Made by a program: the position numbers and the translations under genes
Shown: positions 34,052-41,941 of the stretch, one piece after another
How positions within the stretch are numbered: position 1 is the first letter of the stretch
Layout of the letters: every line of letters begins with the position of its first letter
Notes under the pieces: model-generated
Seen by the model: the letters and a program-made list of their open reading frames with translations, nothing else
The model's database searches: none
What the model was told of the DNA's origin: nothing
Assembly (NCBI GenBank): GCA_017992475.1
Contig: JAGOOO010000002.1
Location: 1-64,000, forward strand
Origin: Caldisericia bacterium
Lineage (GTDB): Bacteria > Caldisericota > Caldisericia > JAAYUI01
Direction of reading: 5' to 3'
Length of the DNA: 64,000 nucleotides

Positions 34052-34692
34052 CCCAGTCCGAAATAGCAACCAGGGCCATTGAAAAATTGGCCAGATTTTG
34101 GGGAGGGTTTGAATTCGCAGATTTCAACAAGCGTGACCCGTGGAGAATACTGGTTTCCGCAATAATTTCCCACAGAACACAGGACAACGTAACATATCCT
34201 GCAACCGAGAGGCTTTTTTCAAAATGGTTCGATGTCAGATCGCTTTCGCTTGCTGATCCTGATGAGGTTGCCAAGGTAATATATCCAGCGGGGTTCTACA
34301 AAACCAAGTCCCAAAGGCTTGTCCAGATGGCCATTTTTATCACTTCCCAATATAGTGGGAAAGTACCCGATTCCTTGGACGAGCTATTATGCATAAAAGG
34401 TGTGGGCAGAAAGACAGCAAATCTCGTGCTTTCTCTCGGTTACAATATCCCGTCGGTTGTTGTTGATATTCATGTGCACAGGATTTCCAACAGGGCGGGG
34501 TGGGTTAAAACACAGACTCCAGAGCAAACAGAGTTTGAATTGATGAAGCTTTTGCCCAAAAAATACTGGACAAAGTCAAATGAGCTCTTGGTTCGTTTGG
34601 GTCAAAACATTTGCAAACCCATCGTTCCAAAATGTGAACAATGCCCGATCTGTCCAATGTGCGTTATGGGTAGTTCTGTTAAGAAAAATTGA
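34048..34692 (+). CDS. nth: Endonuclease III (DNA glycosylase/AP lyase)
   Basis: 214 residues; removes oxidised pyrimidines in base excision repair. Seen are the helix-hairpin-helix IKGVGRKTANLVLS with the catalytic Lys, the catalytic Asp in VVVDIHVHRISNR, and the four [4Fe-4S] cysteines in ICKPIVPKCEQCPICPMC (spacing 6-2-5). The ATG overlaps the selA stop (ATGA). The first 20 residues differ from typical Nth but the core is complete. Confidence 0.93.
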   Translation: MTQSEIATRAIEKLARFWGGFEFADFNKRDPWRILVSAIISHRTQDNVTYPATERLFSKWFDVRSLSLADPDEVAKVIYPAGFYKTKSQRLVQMAIFITSQYSGKVPDSLDELLCIKGVGRKTANLVLSLGYNIPSVVVDIHVHRISNRAGWVKTQTPEQTEFELMKLLPKKYWTKSNELLVRLGQNICKPIVPKCEQCPICPMCVMGSSVKKN

Positions 34693-34769
34693 TGTTGATT
34701 TTTAACAGACTCAATATACAATGCGACTCGCTATTTTTTTACTATCTCTCGTGAAGGGGGTACAATGAG

Positions 34770-35165
34770 TTGTACACATATGGAAGACACCTTCTGTGCG
34801 AGGTCTCTGGTTGTGACCCGTCTATAATAGGTGATGTAGACAAGGTGAAGGAGATCCTTTACCAGGCTGCCGGTCTTGCCAAGGCTGAGATCATGGAATC
34901 AACATTCCACCACTTTTCACCACAGGGAGTTTCAGGTGTGGTTGTTATTGCAGAATCGCATCTCTCAATTCACACCTGGCCTGAATTTGGCTACGCAGCT
35001 CTTGATATCTACACATGCGGGGAACATACCGATCCAGAGGGCGCCCTCAATTATTGCTCCGAGAAGTTTGGCGCCAGTGAAGTCGATATTACAAGAATCG
35101 AACGCGGTCTAAAGGAGGAAACCGGTGGCTTTTCGCACCGGTTGAGTAACGTCGGCGCCGCTTGA
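34770..35165 (+). CDS. speD: S-adenosylmethionine decarboxylase proenzyme
   Basis: 131 residues, the short bacterial/archaeal class. It starts GRHLLCEVSGCDP, and has FHHFSPQGVSGVVVIAES followed by HLSIHTWPEFGYAALD and the cysteine of YTCG. Self-cleavage before the Ser of AESHLS creates the pyruvoyl cofactor. It makes the aminopropyl donor for spermidine; speE is not in the window. The start is TTG at 34770 with AAGGGGG nine bases upstream. The ATG at 34765 is in another frame and gives only a short peptide. Confidence 0.93.
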   Translation: MYTYGRHLLCEVSGCDPSIIGDVDKVKEILYQAAGLAKAEIMESTFHHFSPQGVSGVVVIAESHLSIHTWPEFGYAALDIYTCGEHTDPEGALNYCSEKFGASEVDITRIERGLKEETGGFSHRLSNVGAA

Positions 35166-35240
35166 TAGGCGGCTGCAAATACTCTGGGAAGATCGGATTT
35201 AATATTTCTCTAGTCGTAAAACAATCCATTAAAATTGAAT

Positions 35241-35290
35241 AAACCAGTTTGTTTTTAAATAAAAACAAATGATAGTGGTTTATTTTTTAA
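35241..35290 (+). terminator. Terminator-like hairpin after speD
   Basis: AAACCA pairs with TGGTTT and, inside, TTTGTTTTT pairs with AAAAACAAA, followed by ATTTTTTAA. It is AT-rich but long. Confidence 0.6.
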
Positions 35291-35312
35291 TGTCATGAAA
35301 TGAAGACTGACA

Positions 35313-35341
35313 TTGACTTATTTGTGAATTTTGGCTAGAGT
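35313..35341 (+). promoter_or_regulatory. Promoter of leaderless cstR-like gene
   Basis: TTGACT (35313..35318), a 17-base spacer and TAGAGT (35336..35341), then exactly seven bases to the GTG at 35349. Confidence 0.65.
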
Positions 35342-35348
35342 TGAGCAA

Positions 35349-35618
35349 GTGAAAGACAATGAAGCCAGATCATCAGTTATAAAGAGGCTCTCAAAGATAG
35401 AAGGTCAGGTGAGAGGCCTTGTGCGCATGATATCTGAAGAACGATCATGTGATGAAATAATCAATCAGATCCAGGCCGTAAAGGCCGGAATAAACAAAGT
35501 CGCAGCAATCATCCTGGAAAGAAACATCGTTGATTGTTTAAGTCTTTCGGAAAATACAGACCAAACAGAAATTGAGAAGCTCAGAAAGCTTCTCTCCAAA
35601 ATTGCAGGTAGTAAATGA
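35349..35618 (+). CDS. CsoR/FrmR-family repressor, CstR-like persulfide sensor
   Basis: 89 residues, all-helical DUF156 family. It has the family's IKRLSKIEGQVRGL and QIQAVKAGINKVA helices. The sensing positions are Cys (SCDEII), Asn (LERNIV, where copper-sensing CsoR has His) and Cys (VDCLSL). Cys-Asn-Cys is the pattern of CstR, which senses persulfides and polysulfide, rather than the Cu(I) set Cys-His-Cys. It is followed 24 bases later by a GlcD-like gene. A CsoR/CstR-type palindrome lies before the sulfur-relay operon at 40506. Start GTG 35349 is preferred to the upstream TTG because of the promoter position. Confidence 0.82.
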   Translation: MKDNEARSSVIKRLSKIEGQVRGLVRMISEERSCDEIINQIQAVKAGINKVAAIILERNIVDCLSLSENTDQTEIEKLRKLLSKIAGSK

Positions 35619-35642
35619 TATAGTTGCCGAAAGGAGCGCTTT

Positions 35643-37115
35643 GTGAAGAGAGAGCTTTTGGATGAATTGATGGGTCTTGGGATTGATATTGTATCAACAC
35701 CCTTTGAATGCCAGTTTTATGGTTTTGATGTGACCCCGTTGCCGAAGGAAACCTCCTGGGTTTTTAGGGGGACAACTCCAGACGCAGTCCTCAGACCAAA
35801 AAACACCGAAGAAGTTGTCAAAATAATGGATTTTGCCAACAAGCACAAAGTCCCTGTATGTCCAAGGGGTGGCGGAACCTCTGGATATTACCAGTCGGTT
35901 CCGAGAGGCAAGGGGATTGTTATTGAAACATTGGCTTTAAATAGCATAGGTGAGCTTGACGAAAAAGAGGGACTTATCAGTGTTGGTGGTGGAGTAATAT
36001 GGTCTCAGCTTGACTGGGAATTGAAGAAAAAGGGCTGGACGCTCAAGACATACCCCACTTCCTATAAATCATCCACTGTTGCTGGCTGGACCCAGACAGA
36101 AGGCCTTGGTGTGGGAAGCCTCGCTTTTGGCTCCATAAAGAAACTGATAAAAGAGATCGAGGTTGTTCTTCCAAGCGGTGAGGTTGTATGGATCCCAAAT
36201 GAAGGTCTCGTAGAAACCAAATCAGGCAACCTGAAATTTGAAGATTTTATAAAGAGTGAAGGCATGATGGGCATCATTAGCTCTGTAAAACTGGAGGTAA
36301 GGCGACTTCCTGAGTCCACTGTAACGTACCTCCTGAAATTCAAAGACAAAAATGATTTTGCACTGGTCTCTTCGCGACTGGCCGAGATTTCTTCAATATT
36401 TTTCATCGAGTTTGTAAATGGCTCTTATATGGACTTGCTTGCGCAGTCAGGCCATCATACGCCAAAACATTTGAAGGAAGAGGTGTTTGCGGTTATTAGG
36501 CTTGAAGGCGGTAAATCGGATGTTGAAAAGGGCGAGAAAGAGATTGCCGCGCTGCTTGCCGAACATACAGAAATTGCTCAGTTGCCACAGGAAGAAGCTG
36601 AGGAAGAGTACGGCTACAGATTAAAATATTTCAGAATAAAGAACGCCTACTCATCGGTAACACCAGCAGATCTGTCTGTTCCGCTCTCAAATCTTGGGCA
36701 ATACCTGGACAAGGTTTCGCGCTTCAGGTTCGAATTTGCATATAAGGGCGAAATTCTAACAAAGGAGCAGTGCGGACTGATGTTTTTCTATGTCCTAGCA
36801 AACGAGCTCTCTTTTGTCAGATTCATGTCGGCTGCACCGTACCAGATGGAATTTATCCTCTCTGCGATGAAAATGGGTGGCAGCCCAAACGGTGGGATTG
36901 GATTGCTCAATACTCCTTATATTTTTGGGTTGAGAACGCAATCAGAAAGAGAAGCATTTATCCAAAAAAAAGAGATGTTTGACCAAAACTGGATAATGAA
37001 CCCTGGCAAATGGACAGATCCACCGTTTTTCCTCCGGCCATCGATTTATTTTAGTGGAATGAAACTCCTGGAGCCGGTTTGCTGGCTTGTTGGCGGGATT
37101 GTGGGGAGGTGGTAG
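35643..37115 (+). CDS. FAD-binding oxidase, GlcD/D-lactate dehydrogenase-like
   Basis: 490 residues. The FAD-binding type 4 domain has VLRPKNTEEVVKIMDFANKH, the diphosphate-binding VCPRGGGTSGYY and SVGGGVIWSQLD, with GLGVGSLAFGS typical of GlcD-type flavoproteins. The C-terminal half is a divergent FAD-oxidase C domain. With the next gene it should form a membrane-associated 2-hydroxyacid or other small-molecule dehydrogenase. The substrate cannot be told from sequence. The GTG start has AAGGAG six bases upstream. It is in one unit with the CstR-like repressor. Confidence 0.82.
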   Translation: MKRELLDELMGLGIDIVSTPFECQFYGFDVTPLPKETSWVFRGTTPDAVLRPKNTEEVVKIMDFANKHKVPVCPRGGGTSGYYQSVPRGKGIVIETLALNSIGELDEKEGLISVGGGVIWSQLDWELKKKGWTLKTYPTSYKSSTVAGWTQTEGLGVGSLAFGSIKKLIKEIEVVLPSGEVVWIPNEGLVETKSGNLKFEDFIKSEGMMGIISSVKLEVRRLPESTVTYLLKFKDKNDFALVSSRLAEISSIFFIEFVNGSYMDLLAQSGHHTPKHLKEEVFAVIRLEGGKSDVEKGEKEIAALLAEHTEIAQLPQEEAEEEYGYRLKYFRIKNAYSSVTPADLSVPLSNLGQYLDKVSRFRFEFAYKGEILTKEQCGLMFFYVLANELSFVRFMSAAPYQMEFILSAMKMGGSPNGGIGLLNTPYIFGLRTQSEREAFIQKKEMFDQNWIMNPGKWTDPPFFLRPSIYFSGMKLLEPVCWLVGGIVGRW

Positions 37116-37116
37116 C

Positions 37117-38319
37117 ATGAAAAAATATGCAGCCATTGAAAAACAGGTCAGAAAATGCATACAGTGTGGCTCATGCCGTGTGGAATGTCCCACTGGTGAC
37201 GATGTTGGCTGGATTTCATGTTCTCCAAGGGCAAAAGTCCTTTTTATAAGAGACTTTCTACTTGGCCGCAAACCCACAAAAGTCAAGATGTCGGAGGAAT
37301 TTGCCCAGAGGCTTTTCCAGTGCACGCTTTGTGGAAGATGTGGCGTCGAGTGCATAACGGAAATCGATTTCCCCGAGGTCTGGTTTGAAATAAGGGAGCT
37401 GGTCCAGGATGAAGGTGTTAAACTCCCGATTGTGGAAATGGTCTCCGGAATTATCAAAGACACAAAGAATGTTGCCAACCAGCCAAACGATGACAGGCCG
37501 AACTGGCTCAAGAGGGCAAAACTTGCCTCCGATCCGACAAAAGTCGAAAAGGCCGATGTTGTGTACTATGTTGGGTGCATGAGTTCCTTTTATCCGCAGT
37601 CACAGAGCATGGCCAGGGCCTTTGCCCAGATATTGGAAGCATCAGGCACAAACTTCGCAATCATGGGAACGAGCGAGCATTGCTGCGGGTTTCCGATGAT
37701 TTCAACCGGAAAAGTACATGAAGCCAAAGAGTTGATGTACCATAACCAGGAAGAGATAAAGAAATATGGCGCAAAAACTGTTGTGGCCACTTGTCCAGCC
37801 TGCACCAGCATGTGGAAGAAAGAATATCCAAAGCTCTCCGGCAAACCGAATGATTTTGAAGTGATGCATGCAACCCAGTTTGTCCTGAAGCTGATGAAGG
37901 AAAATAAGCTCAAGCTCATTCCGCCAAAGCAGGAAATACAGGTGACCTTCCATGATGGGTGTGATCTTGGAAGGAACGGCGGCGTTTATGACGAGCCAAG
38001 GGAAATACTTAAAATGCTCCCTGGCGTAATGTTCACCGAGCATTCTGAAAGCAAGGACATTTCGGTTTGCTGTGGCGCCGGTGGCGACCTGCTCATGACA
38101 AATCCTGAAATGGCCGACAGGATTGGACAAAAGAGGGCAAGGAGTCTTTCTGAGGTTGCGCCAGTTGCGGTGACCTGTTGCCCGTCCTGCAAAAAACAGC
38201 TCAAAGATGCAGCAAAACATGCCGAGGTCAAACTTGACACCAAAGACCTCCTGGAAATGGTTGCAGACATGCTTGAGAAACCCGAAAAACCAGAAAAGCC
38301 AGAGAAAACAGAAGCTTGA
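37117..38319 (+). CDS. GlcF/HdrD-like iron-sulfur protein with two CCG domains
   Basis: 400 residues. Two [4Fe-4S] ferredoxin motifs (CIQCGSCRVECPTG near residue 15, CTLCGRCGVECIT near 70) precede two CCG cysteine-rich domains (EHCCGFPMIS and VCCGAGGDLL, with GCMSSFYPQ and HDGCDLGRNGG). This is the arrangement of GlcF, LldE/HdrD-like electron-transfer subunits, which pair with GlcD-type flavoproteins. It ends in a Lys/Pro/Glu repeat (KPEKPEKPEK). GGGGAGG precedes the ATG. Electron acceptors may be quinone or a heterodisulfide; unresolved. Confidence 0.85.
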   Translation: MKKYAAIEKQVRKCIQCGSCRVECPTGDDVGWISCSPRAKVLFIRDFLLGRKPTKVKMSEEFAQRLFQCTLCGRCGVECITEIDFPEVWFEIRELVQDEGVKLPIVEMVSGIIKDTKNVANQPNDDRPNWLKRAKLASDPTKVEKADVVYYVGCMSSFYPQSQSMARAFAQILEASGTNFAIMGTSEHCCGFPMISTGKVHEAKELMYHNQEEIKKYGAKTVVATCPACTSMWKKEYPKLSGKPNDFEVMHATQFVLKLMKENKLKLIPPKQEIQVTFHDGCDLGRNGGVYDEPREILKMLPGVMFTEHSESKDISVCCGAGGDLLMTNPEMADRIGQKRARSLSEVAPVAVTCCPSCKKQLKDAAKHAEVKLDTKDLLEMVADMLEKPEKPEKPEKTEA

Positions 38320-38338
38320 TATTTACACCTAAAAAGTC

Positions 38339-38369
38339 AAAGGCCCCCATGAACATGGGGGCCTTTTTT
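38339..38369 (+). terminator. Rho-independent terminator after the GlcF-like gene
   Basis: AAAGGCCCCCAT pairs perfectly with ATGGGGGCCTTT around GAAC, then a T-run. A similar hairpin with the same CCCCCATGAA core recurs at 39350, as part of a duplicated unit. Confidence 0.92.
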
Positions 38370-38425
38370 ATTTCTGGTTTTTTTATGCCTTGTTGCACAA
38401 AACAGCAAAACAAATCAAAATCAAA

Positions 38426-38450
38426 AAATACATTTCAGTAGAATGTATTT
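38426..38450. promoter_or_regulatory. Inverted repeat before the first AraC-type gene
   Basis: AAATACATT (38426..38434) and AATGTATTT (38442..38450) form perfect 9-bp arms around a seven-base spacer. TAGAAT at 38439..38444 inside it could be the -10 box for the ATG at 38461, so it may be an operator. Confidence 0.5.
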
Positions 38451-38460
38451 CAGTTGACAA

Positions 38461-39321
38461 ATGATAGACTACATCGACAAAATACAGGGTGCAATAAACT
38501 TTATGGAAGCAAGACTCAAGGAGAGAGTGGGGCTTGGTGATATTGCAAAAGAAGCCGGGTTTTCCTCTTTTCATTTCCACAGGATATTCCTTGCCAATGT
38601 CGGTGAAACGGTCACTGAGTATGTGAGAAAAAGAAGGCTTTCAGAAGCTGCGCGCGAGCTGATGGAAACCGACCACAGAATACTCGACATCGCTGTTGAC
38701 TATCAATTTGAAAGCCAGCAGGCTTTCACAAGGGCCTTCAAAAAAATGTTTTTTGTACCTCCTGGGCGGTGCAGACGGGAGAAACCTGCTGTGCATCTGT
38801 TTTTCAGGAGACGTTTGGACAGGGAAGGCCTAAGATTCCTGAGAGGAGGAGTAGTAGGAATGGAACCGAAAATTGTTGAACTTGGTGAAATAAAGGCTGT
38901 TGGAATCAGGTATTATGGTGATAATAAAAATGGTGAGATAAAGCAAGTTTGGGACAAATTTAATAAAGATATGTGTTGCATGAAGAATGTTAGCAAGCCA
39001 GGAATAGCGCTTGGAATTTGTTCTATGATTGAGGGTGGTGACCCAGGGAAGTTTGAGTATGTTTGCTCCATGAAGGTTGACAATACCTCTGAGATACCAG
39101 ATGGTATGGTTGCAAGAGTTCTTCCACCACACAAGTACCTTGTTTTTACCCACAAAGGAAAGCTCGACAACCTTGGCGAGACCTACAATTACATCTATCA
39201 GAACTGGATACCTAAATCAGGCCATGAGATTGATAGCTCGTTTGACTTTGAGCTCTATGACGACAGGTTCTGTTATGGCAAGGATGAATCAGAGTTTGAT
39301 ATCTATATCCCGATAAAATAG
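38461..39321 (+). CDS. AraC-family regulator with GyrI-like effector domain (copy 1)
   Basis: 286 residues. The N-terminal pair of AraC helix-turn-helices has LGDIAKEAGFSSFHFHRIFLA and LDIAVDYQFESQQAFTRAFKKMF. The C-terminal half (from about 135) is a GyrI-like small-molecule binding domain (KIVELGEIKAVGIRYYGD ... ALGICSMIEGGDPGKFEYVC ... YNYIYQNWIPKSGHEID). Such regulators respond to drugs or metabolites. The start lacks a clear Shine-Dalgarno sequence. It is a tandem duplicate of the next gene; the DNA-binding halves are almost identical, the effector halves are not. Confidence 0.85.
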   Translation: MIDYIDKIQGAINFMEARLKERVGLGDIAKEAGFSSFHFHRIFLANVGETVTEYVRKRRLSEAARELMETDHRILDIAVDYQFESQQAFTRAFKKMFFVPPGRCRREKPAVHLFFRRRLDREGLRFLRGGVVGMEPKIVELGEIKAVGIRYYGDNKNGEIKQVWDKFNKDMCCMKNVSKPGIALGICSMIEGGDPGKFEYVCSMKVDNTSEIPDGMVARVLPPHKYLVFTHKGKLDNLGETYNYIYQNWIPKSGHEIDSSFDFELYDDRFCYGKDESEFDIYIPIK

Positions 39322-39349
39322 TTTAATAAACCACTTCAATACGTTTAAA

Positions 39350-39386
39350 AAAAGACCCCCATGAAAGTTATGGGGGTCTTTTGGTT
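39350..39386 (+). terminator. Rho-independent terminator between the AraC-type genes
   Basis: AAAAGACCCCCAT pairs with ATGGGGGTCTTTT (13 bp) around GAAAGTT, then a T-rich stretch. Confidence 0.9.
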
Positions 39387-39465
39387 TTAATCATTGTTAC
39401 ACGAAATAGCAAAATAAATCAGAACAAAAAAATCGTGCTCCTATAAAATGTGTCATAGTTGGCAG

Positions 39466-40338
39466 ATGATAGACTACATCGACAAAATACAGGGTGCAAT
39501 AGATTTTGTGGAAGCAAAACTCAAAGAGGATGTCAGGCTTAACGATGTTGCTTTTGAAGCTGGTTTTTCATCCTTCCACTTCCACAGGATTTTCCTTGCC
39601 AATGTCGGTGAAACGGTCACCGAGTATGTGAGAAAAAGAAGGCTTTCAGAAGCTGCGCGCGAGCTGATGGAAACCAATCGAAGAATACTTGATATTGCTG
39701 TCGACTATCAATTTGAAAGCCAGGAGGCTTTCACAAGGGCCTTCAAAAAAATGTTTTTTATGTCTCCAGGACAGTGCAGACGGGAGAAACCTGCTATATG
39801 TCTATTCCTTAAGAGGTGCTTAGACAGAGAAGGCCTGAAATTCATGAGAGGAGAAAAAATAGAAGTGGAATCAAAAATACTCGAACTTGGTGAAGTAAAG
39901 GCCATTGGACTCAGATGTTATGGCGATGTTAGAGAAAATGGATTGAAACAAGAAATAAAACAACTTTGGGAGAAATTCAATAAAGTGGCAAGTTCCGTAA
40001 AAAACATAAGTAAGCCCGGTGTTGCGCTTGGAATTTGTTCAATGATTGAGGGTGAGGAGCCATATATAATGGAATACGTTTGCTCTATGAAAGTCGATGA
40101 TTTCTCGGATGTGCCTCGAGGAATGGTTATCAGAAAACTCTCTCCTCAAAAATATGCTGTTTTTACGCATAAAGGTAAGCTTGATAAAGTTGGGCAAACC
40201 TATGATTATATATATCAAACATGGCTTCCCCAGTCAGGATGCGAACTCATTGATGCTCCTGATTTTGAATTATACGACGATCGGTTTGCTCCTGATAAGG
40301 ATGAGTCAGAATTTGATATCTATATCTCGATAAAATAG
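39466..40338 (+). CDS. AraC-family regulator with GyrI-like effector domain (copy 2)
   Basis: 290 residues, the tandem partner of the gene at 38461. It opens with the same MIDYIDKIQGAI and shares the stretch RIFLANVGETVTEYVRKRR without change. The GyrI-like half has diverged and carries a few extra residues (YGDVRENGLKQEIKQLW). The start is aligned to copy 1; the ATG at 39448 is six codons earlier and lacks support. TAAAAT at 39444..39449 is 16 bases before the start, the same spacing as TAGAAT in copy 1. The two could compete for the same operators while sensing different ligands. Confidence 0.85.
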   Translation: MIDYIDKIQGAIDFVEAKLKEDVRLNDVAFEAGFSSFHFHRIFLANVGETVTEYVRKRRLSEAARELMETNRRILDIAVDYQFESQEAFTRAFKKMFFMSPGQCRREKPAICLFLKRCLDREGLKFMRGEKIEVESKILELGEVKAIGLRCYGDVRENGLKQEIKQLWEKFNKVASSVKNISKPGVALGICSMIEGEEPYIMEYVCSMKVDDFSDVPRGMVIRKLSPQKYAVFTHKGKLDKVGQTYDYIYQTWLPQSGCELIDAPDFELYDDRFAPDKDESEFDIYISIK

Positions 40339-40362
40339 AATCCTGGATTTAGCAAAAAATTG

Positions 40363-40388
40363 AGGGGATGGTTTTCCATCCCCTTTTT
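40363..40388 (+). terminator. Rho-independent terminator
   Basis: AGGGGATGG pairs with CCATCCCCT around TTTT, followed by a T-run. Confidence 0.88.
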
Positions 40389-40439
40389 CCATATAATCAC
40401 ACCATTGCTTTTTCTTTAATGTAACCAATTTAAGAGCTA

Positions 40440-40467
40440 TTGACAAAATTATATTTCTGAGTTAATT
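40440..40467 (+). promoter_or_regulatory. Promoter of the sulfur-relay operon
   Basis: TTGACA (40440..40445), a 16-base spacer and TTAATT (40462..40467). The predicted transcription start falls at the edge of the downstream palindrome. Confidence 0.55.
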
Positions 40468-40476
40468 TTGTGGCAA

Positions 40477-40493
40477 ATACCCCATAGGGGTAT
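40477..40493. promoter_or_regulatory. CsoR/CstR-type operator
   Basis: A perfect palindrome ATACCCC-ATA-GGGGTAT lies between the promoter and the AAGGAGG of the first gene. The G/C tract flanked by A/T is the known form of operators for tetrameric CsoR-family repressors, including CstR. A bound repressor would block transcription start or early elongation. Confidence 0.8.
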
Positions 40494-40505
40494 AAAGGAG
40501 GTTGC

Positions 40506-40985
40506 ATGGCCGAGAAAGCTACCATCGTAGTGTTTTCTGGTGATCTTGACAAAGTGCTGGCCGCTTTTGTCATAGCCACGGGTTGCGCTGCCCAGGGCAT
40601 GGAAGTAACGATGTTTTATACCTTTTGGGGGCTTAATGTTGTCAAGAAGGACAAAGGCCCAATAGCAGGTGCCAAAAACTGGATGCAGAAAATGATGGGG
40701 ATGATGAACAGGGGTGGCATAAGCAGATTGCCACTGTCAAAATTCAACATGGCAGGAATGGGCAGATCAATGATGAAAAAATTGATGAAAAAAACAAACG
40801 TGGCCTCACTTAGCGAAATGCTTGCGATGGCAAGAGACCTTGACGTAAAGATGTGGGCGTGCAAGATGAGCATGGATGTCATGGGTGTGGCAAAAGAAGA
40901 CTTGATACCAGAAGTGGACAAGATTGTTGGTGTTGCCGCATACGCAGCAGAAGCACAACAATCCAAAATCAATCTTTTCATCTGA
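40506..40985 (+). CDS. DsrE2/DrsE-family sulfur carrier protein
   Basis: 159 residues of the DsrE/DsrF/DrsH superfamily (long DsrE2-type). It begins ATIVVFSGDLDKVLAAFVIATG, has a Met-rich middle (MQKMMGMMNRGG) and the conserved cysteine in KMWACKMSMDVMGV. Such proteins move persulfide sulfur between rhodanese, TusA and downstream acceptors. AAGGAGG lies seven bases before the ATG. It opens the five-gene operon with tusA and three shorter DsrE/F/H-like genes. Confidence 0.87.
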   Translation: MAEKATIVVFSGDLDKVLAAFVIATGCAAQGMEVTMFYTFWGLNVVKKDKGPIAGAKNWMQKMMGMMNRGGISRLPLSKFNMAGMGRSMMKKLMKKTNVASLSEMLAMARDLDVKMWACKMSMDVMGVAKEDLIPEVDKIVGVAAYAAEAQQSKINLFI

Positions 40986-40999
40986 GGAAGGAGCCATAA

Positions 41000-41233
41000 A
41001 TGAACTTCGATGTTGAACTAAATACGCTTGGAATGCAATGCCCGGTGCCGATAGTCAAGACGGCAAAGAAGATGAAAGAACTACAAATTGGGCAGATCCT
41101 GAAAGTGATCTCTGATGATGAGGGCATAAAAGAGGACATGCCGGCATGGTGCAAGACAACCGGCAATGAATTCCTTGGCCTTGAGGAATCAGGTGGCCAG
41201 TACACTGTTTACGTCAAGAAGGTGGTAGGGTGA
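41000..41233 (+). CDS. tusA: TusA-family sulfur carrier
   Basis: 77 residues with the signature LGMQCPVPIVKTAKKM, whose Cys carries persulfide sulfur. It ends with the typical beta-strand YTVYVKKV. TusA donates sulfur to DsrE-type proteins or to tRNA and molybdopterin pathways. It sits 14 bases after the DsrE2 gene, with AAGGAG before its start, and overlaps the next gene start by four bases (GTGA). Confidence 0.92.
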   Translation: MNFDVELNTLGMQCPVPIVKTAKKMKELQIGQILKVISDDEGIKEDMPAWCKTTGNEFLGLEESGGQYTVYVKKVVG

Positions 41234-41580
41234 AATTAGGGATCGTTGTTCTTACTACGCCGTATACCTTCCAGAACATGGACACGGCCATTTCTCTTTC
41301 TGAAGCCGCACTTGAAAAGGGCCACCAGGCAATGATCTTTTTGTACATGGACGGTGTTATAGCCGCATCAAACCTCATCAAGCCTGGAAATGACAGGAGC
41401 ATCCCGATAAAGATGCAGTCACTTATTGAAAAGGGTGTCAAAATAACGCCTTGTGGTGTTTGTTGCAATTACAGGGGCGTTCGCCAGGCGGACAGCCAGC
41501 CAGGCATCAAGCATGCTGGCATTGCGGCCCTTGGTCAACTCGTGAGCGAGTGCGATAGGGTTTTGACATTGGGGTTCTAA
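41230..41580 (+). CDS. DsrE/TusD-like sulfur relay protein
   Basis: 116 residues. It begins KLGIVVLTTPYTFQNMDTAISLSEAALEKG, with the family's Rossmann-like core. The active cysteines lie in ITPCGVCCNYRGV near residue 76, where DsrE/TusD carry their sulfur-binding Cys. The GTG start overlaps the tusA stop. Together with the next two genes it resembles a DsrEFH (TusDCB) hexamer. No dsrAB or dsrC is present, so a role in oxidation of stored sulfur is not implied. Confidence 0.82.
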   Translation: MKLGIVVLTTPYTFQNMDTAISLSEAALEKGHQAMIFLYMDGVIAASNLIKPGNDRSIPIKMQSLIEKGVKITPCGVCCNYRGVRQADSQPGIKHAGIAALGQLVSECDRVLTLGF

Positions 41581-41583
41581 AAG

Positions 41584-41940
41584 ATGGCAAAAAAAGTTGC
41601 AATCGTTGTTTCAAAAGCGCCATATGGCTCAGCAATCATGGGTGAGGCATTCAGGGCGGCCATGGGTCTTCCCTCTGTTGGTTTGGAAACCAACGTTGTT
41701 CTTGAGGGAGACGCAGTGTTCGCACTTCTAAAAGACCAAAAGCCGAAAGAAGCTCTGGATTTCGGGAGCCTTCATGATGCGTGGCTGCAATTTGAGGACT
41801 ATGGGTTCAGCCTTTTTGTTCACAAGCCTTCGGTTGAAGCCAGGGGATTGACCTGTGAACAGCTTTCTCATTGCCAGACACTGGATGATTCCGAATTCAA
41901 AAAGATGCTCCGCGACATGGATGCGATATTGAGGTTCTGA
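41584..41940 (+). CDS. DsrF/TusC-like sulfur relay protein
   Basis: 118 residues. It starts KKVAIVVSKAPYGSAIMGEAFRAA and has FSLFVHKPSVEARGLTCEQL, like the TusC/DsrF strand and Ser-x-x-x-Arg-Gly motif. It has two cysteines near the C-terminal third (LTCEQLSHC). Only three bases separate it from the previous gene. DsrF subunits are usually structural in the DsrEFH complex, so the cysteines need not be catalytic. Confidence 0.8.
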   Translation: MAKKVAIVVSKAPYGSAIMGEAFRAAMGLPSVGLETNVVLEGDAVFALLKDQKPKEALDFGSLHDAWLQFEDYGFSLFVHKPSVEARGLTCEQLSHCQTLDDSEFKKMLRDMDAILRF

Positions 41941-41941
41941 C

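Noticed and set aside
34765-34827. Upstream ATG before speD as the speD start or as a leader peptide
   Set aside because: It is out of frame and gives a peptide of about 20 residues with no recognisable attenuator; TTG at 34770 gives the family N-terminus.
35331-35348. TTG start for the CsoR-family gene
   Set aside because: The TTG overlaps the spacer and -10 box; the GTG seven bases after the -10 fits the leaderless pattern.
35349-35618. Copper-sensing CsoR
   Set aside because: The His ligand position is Asn (LERNIV), as in the persulfide sensor CstR.
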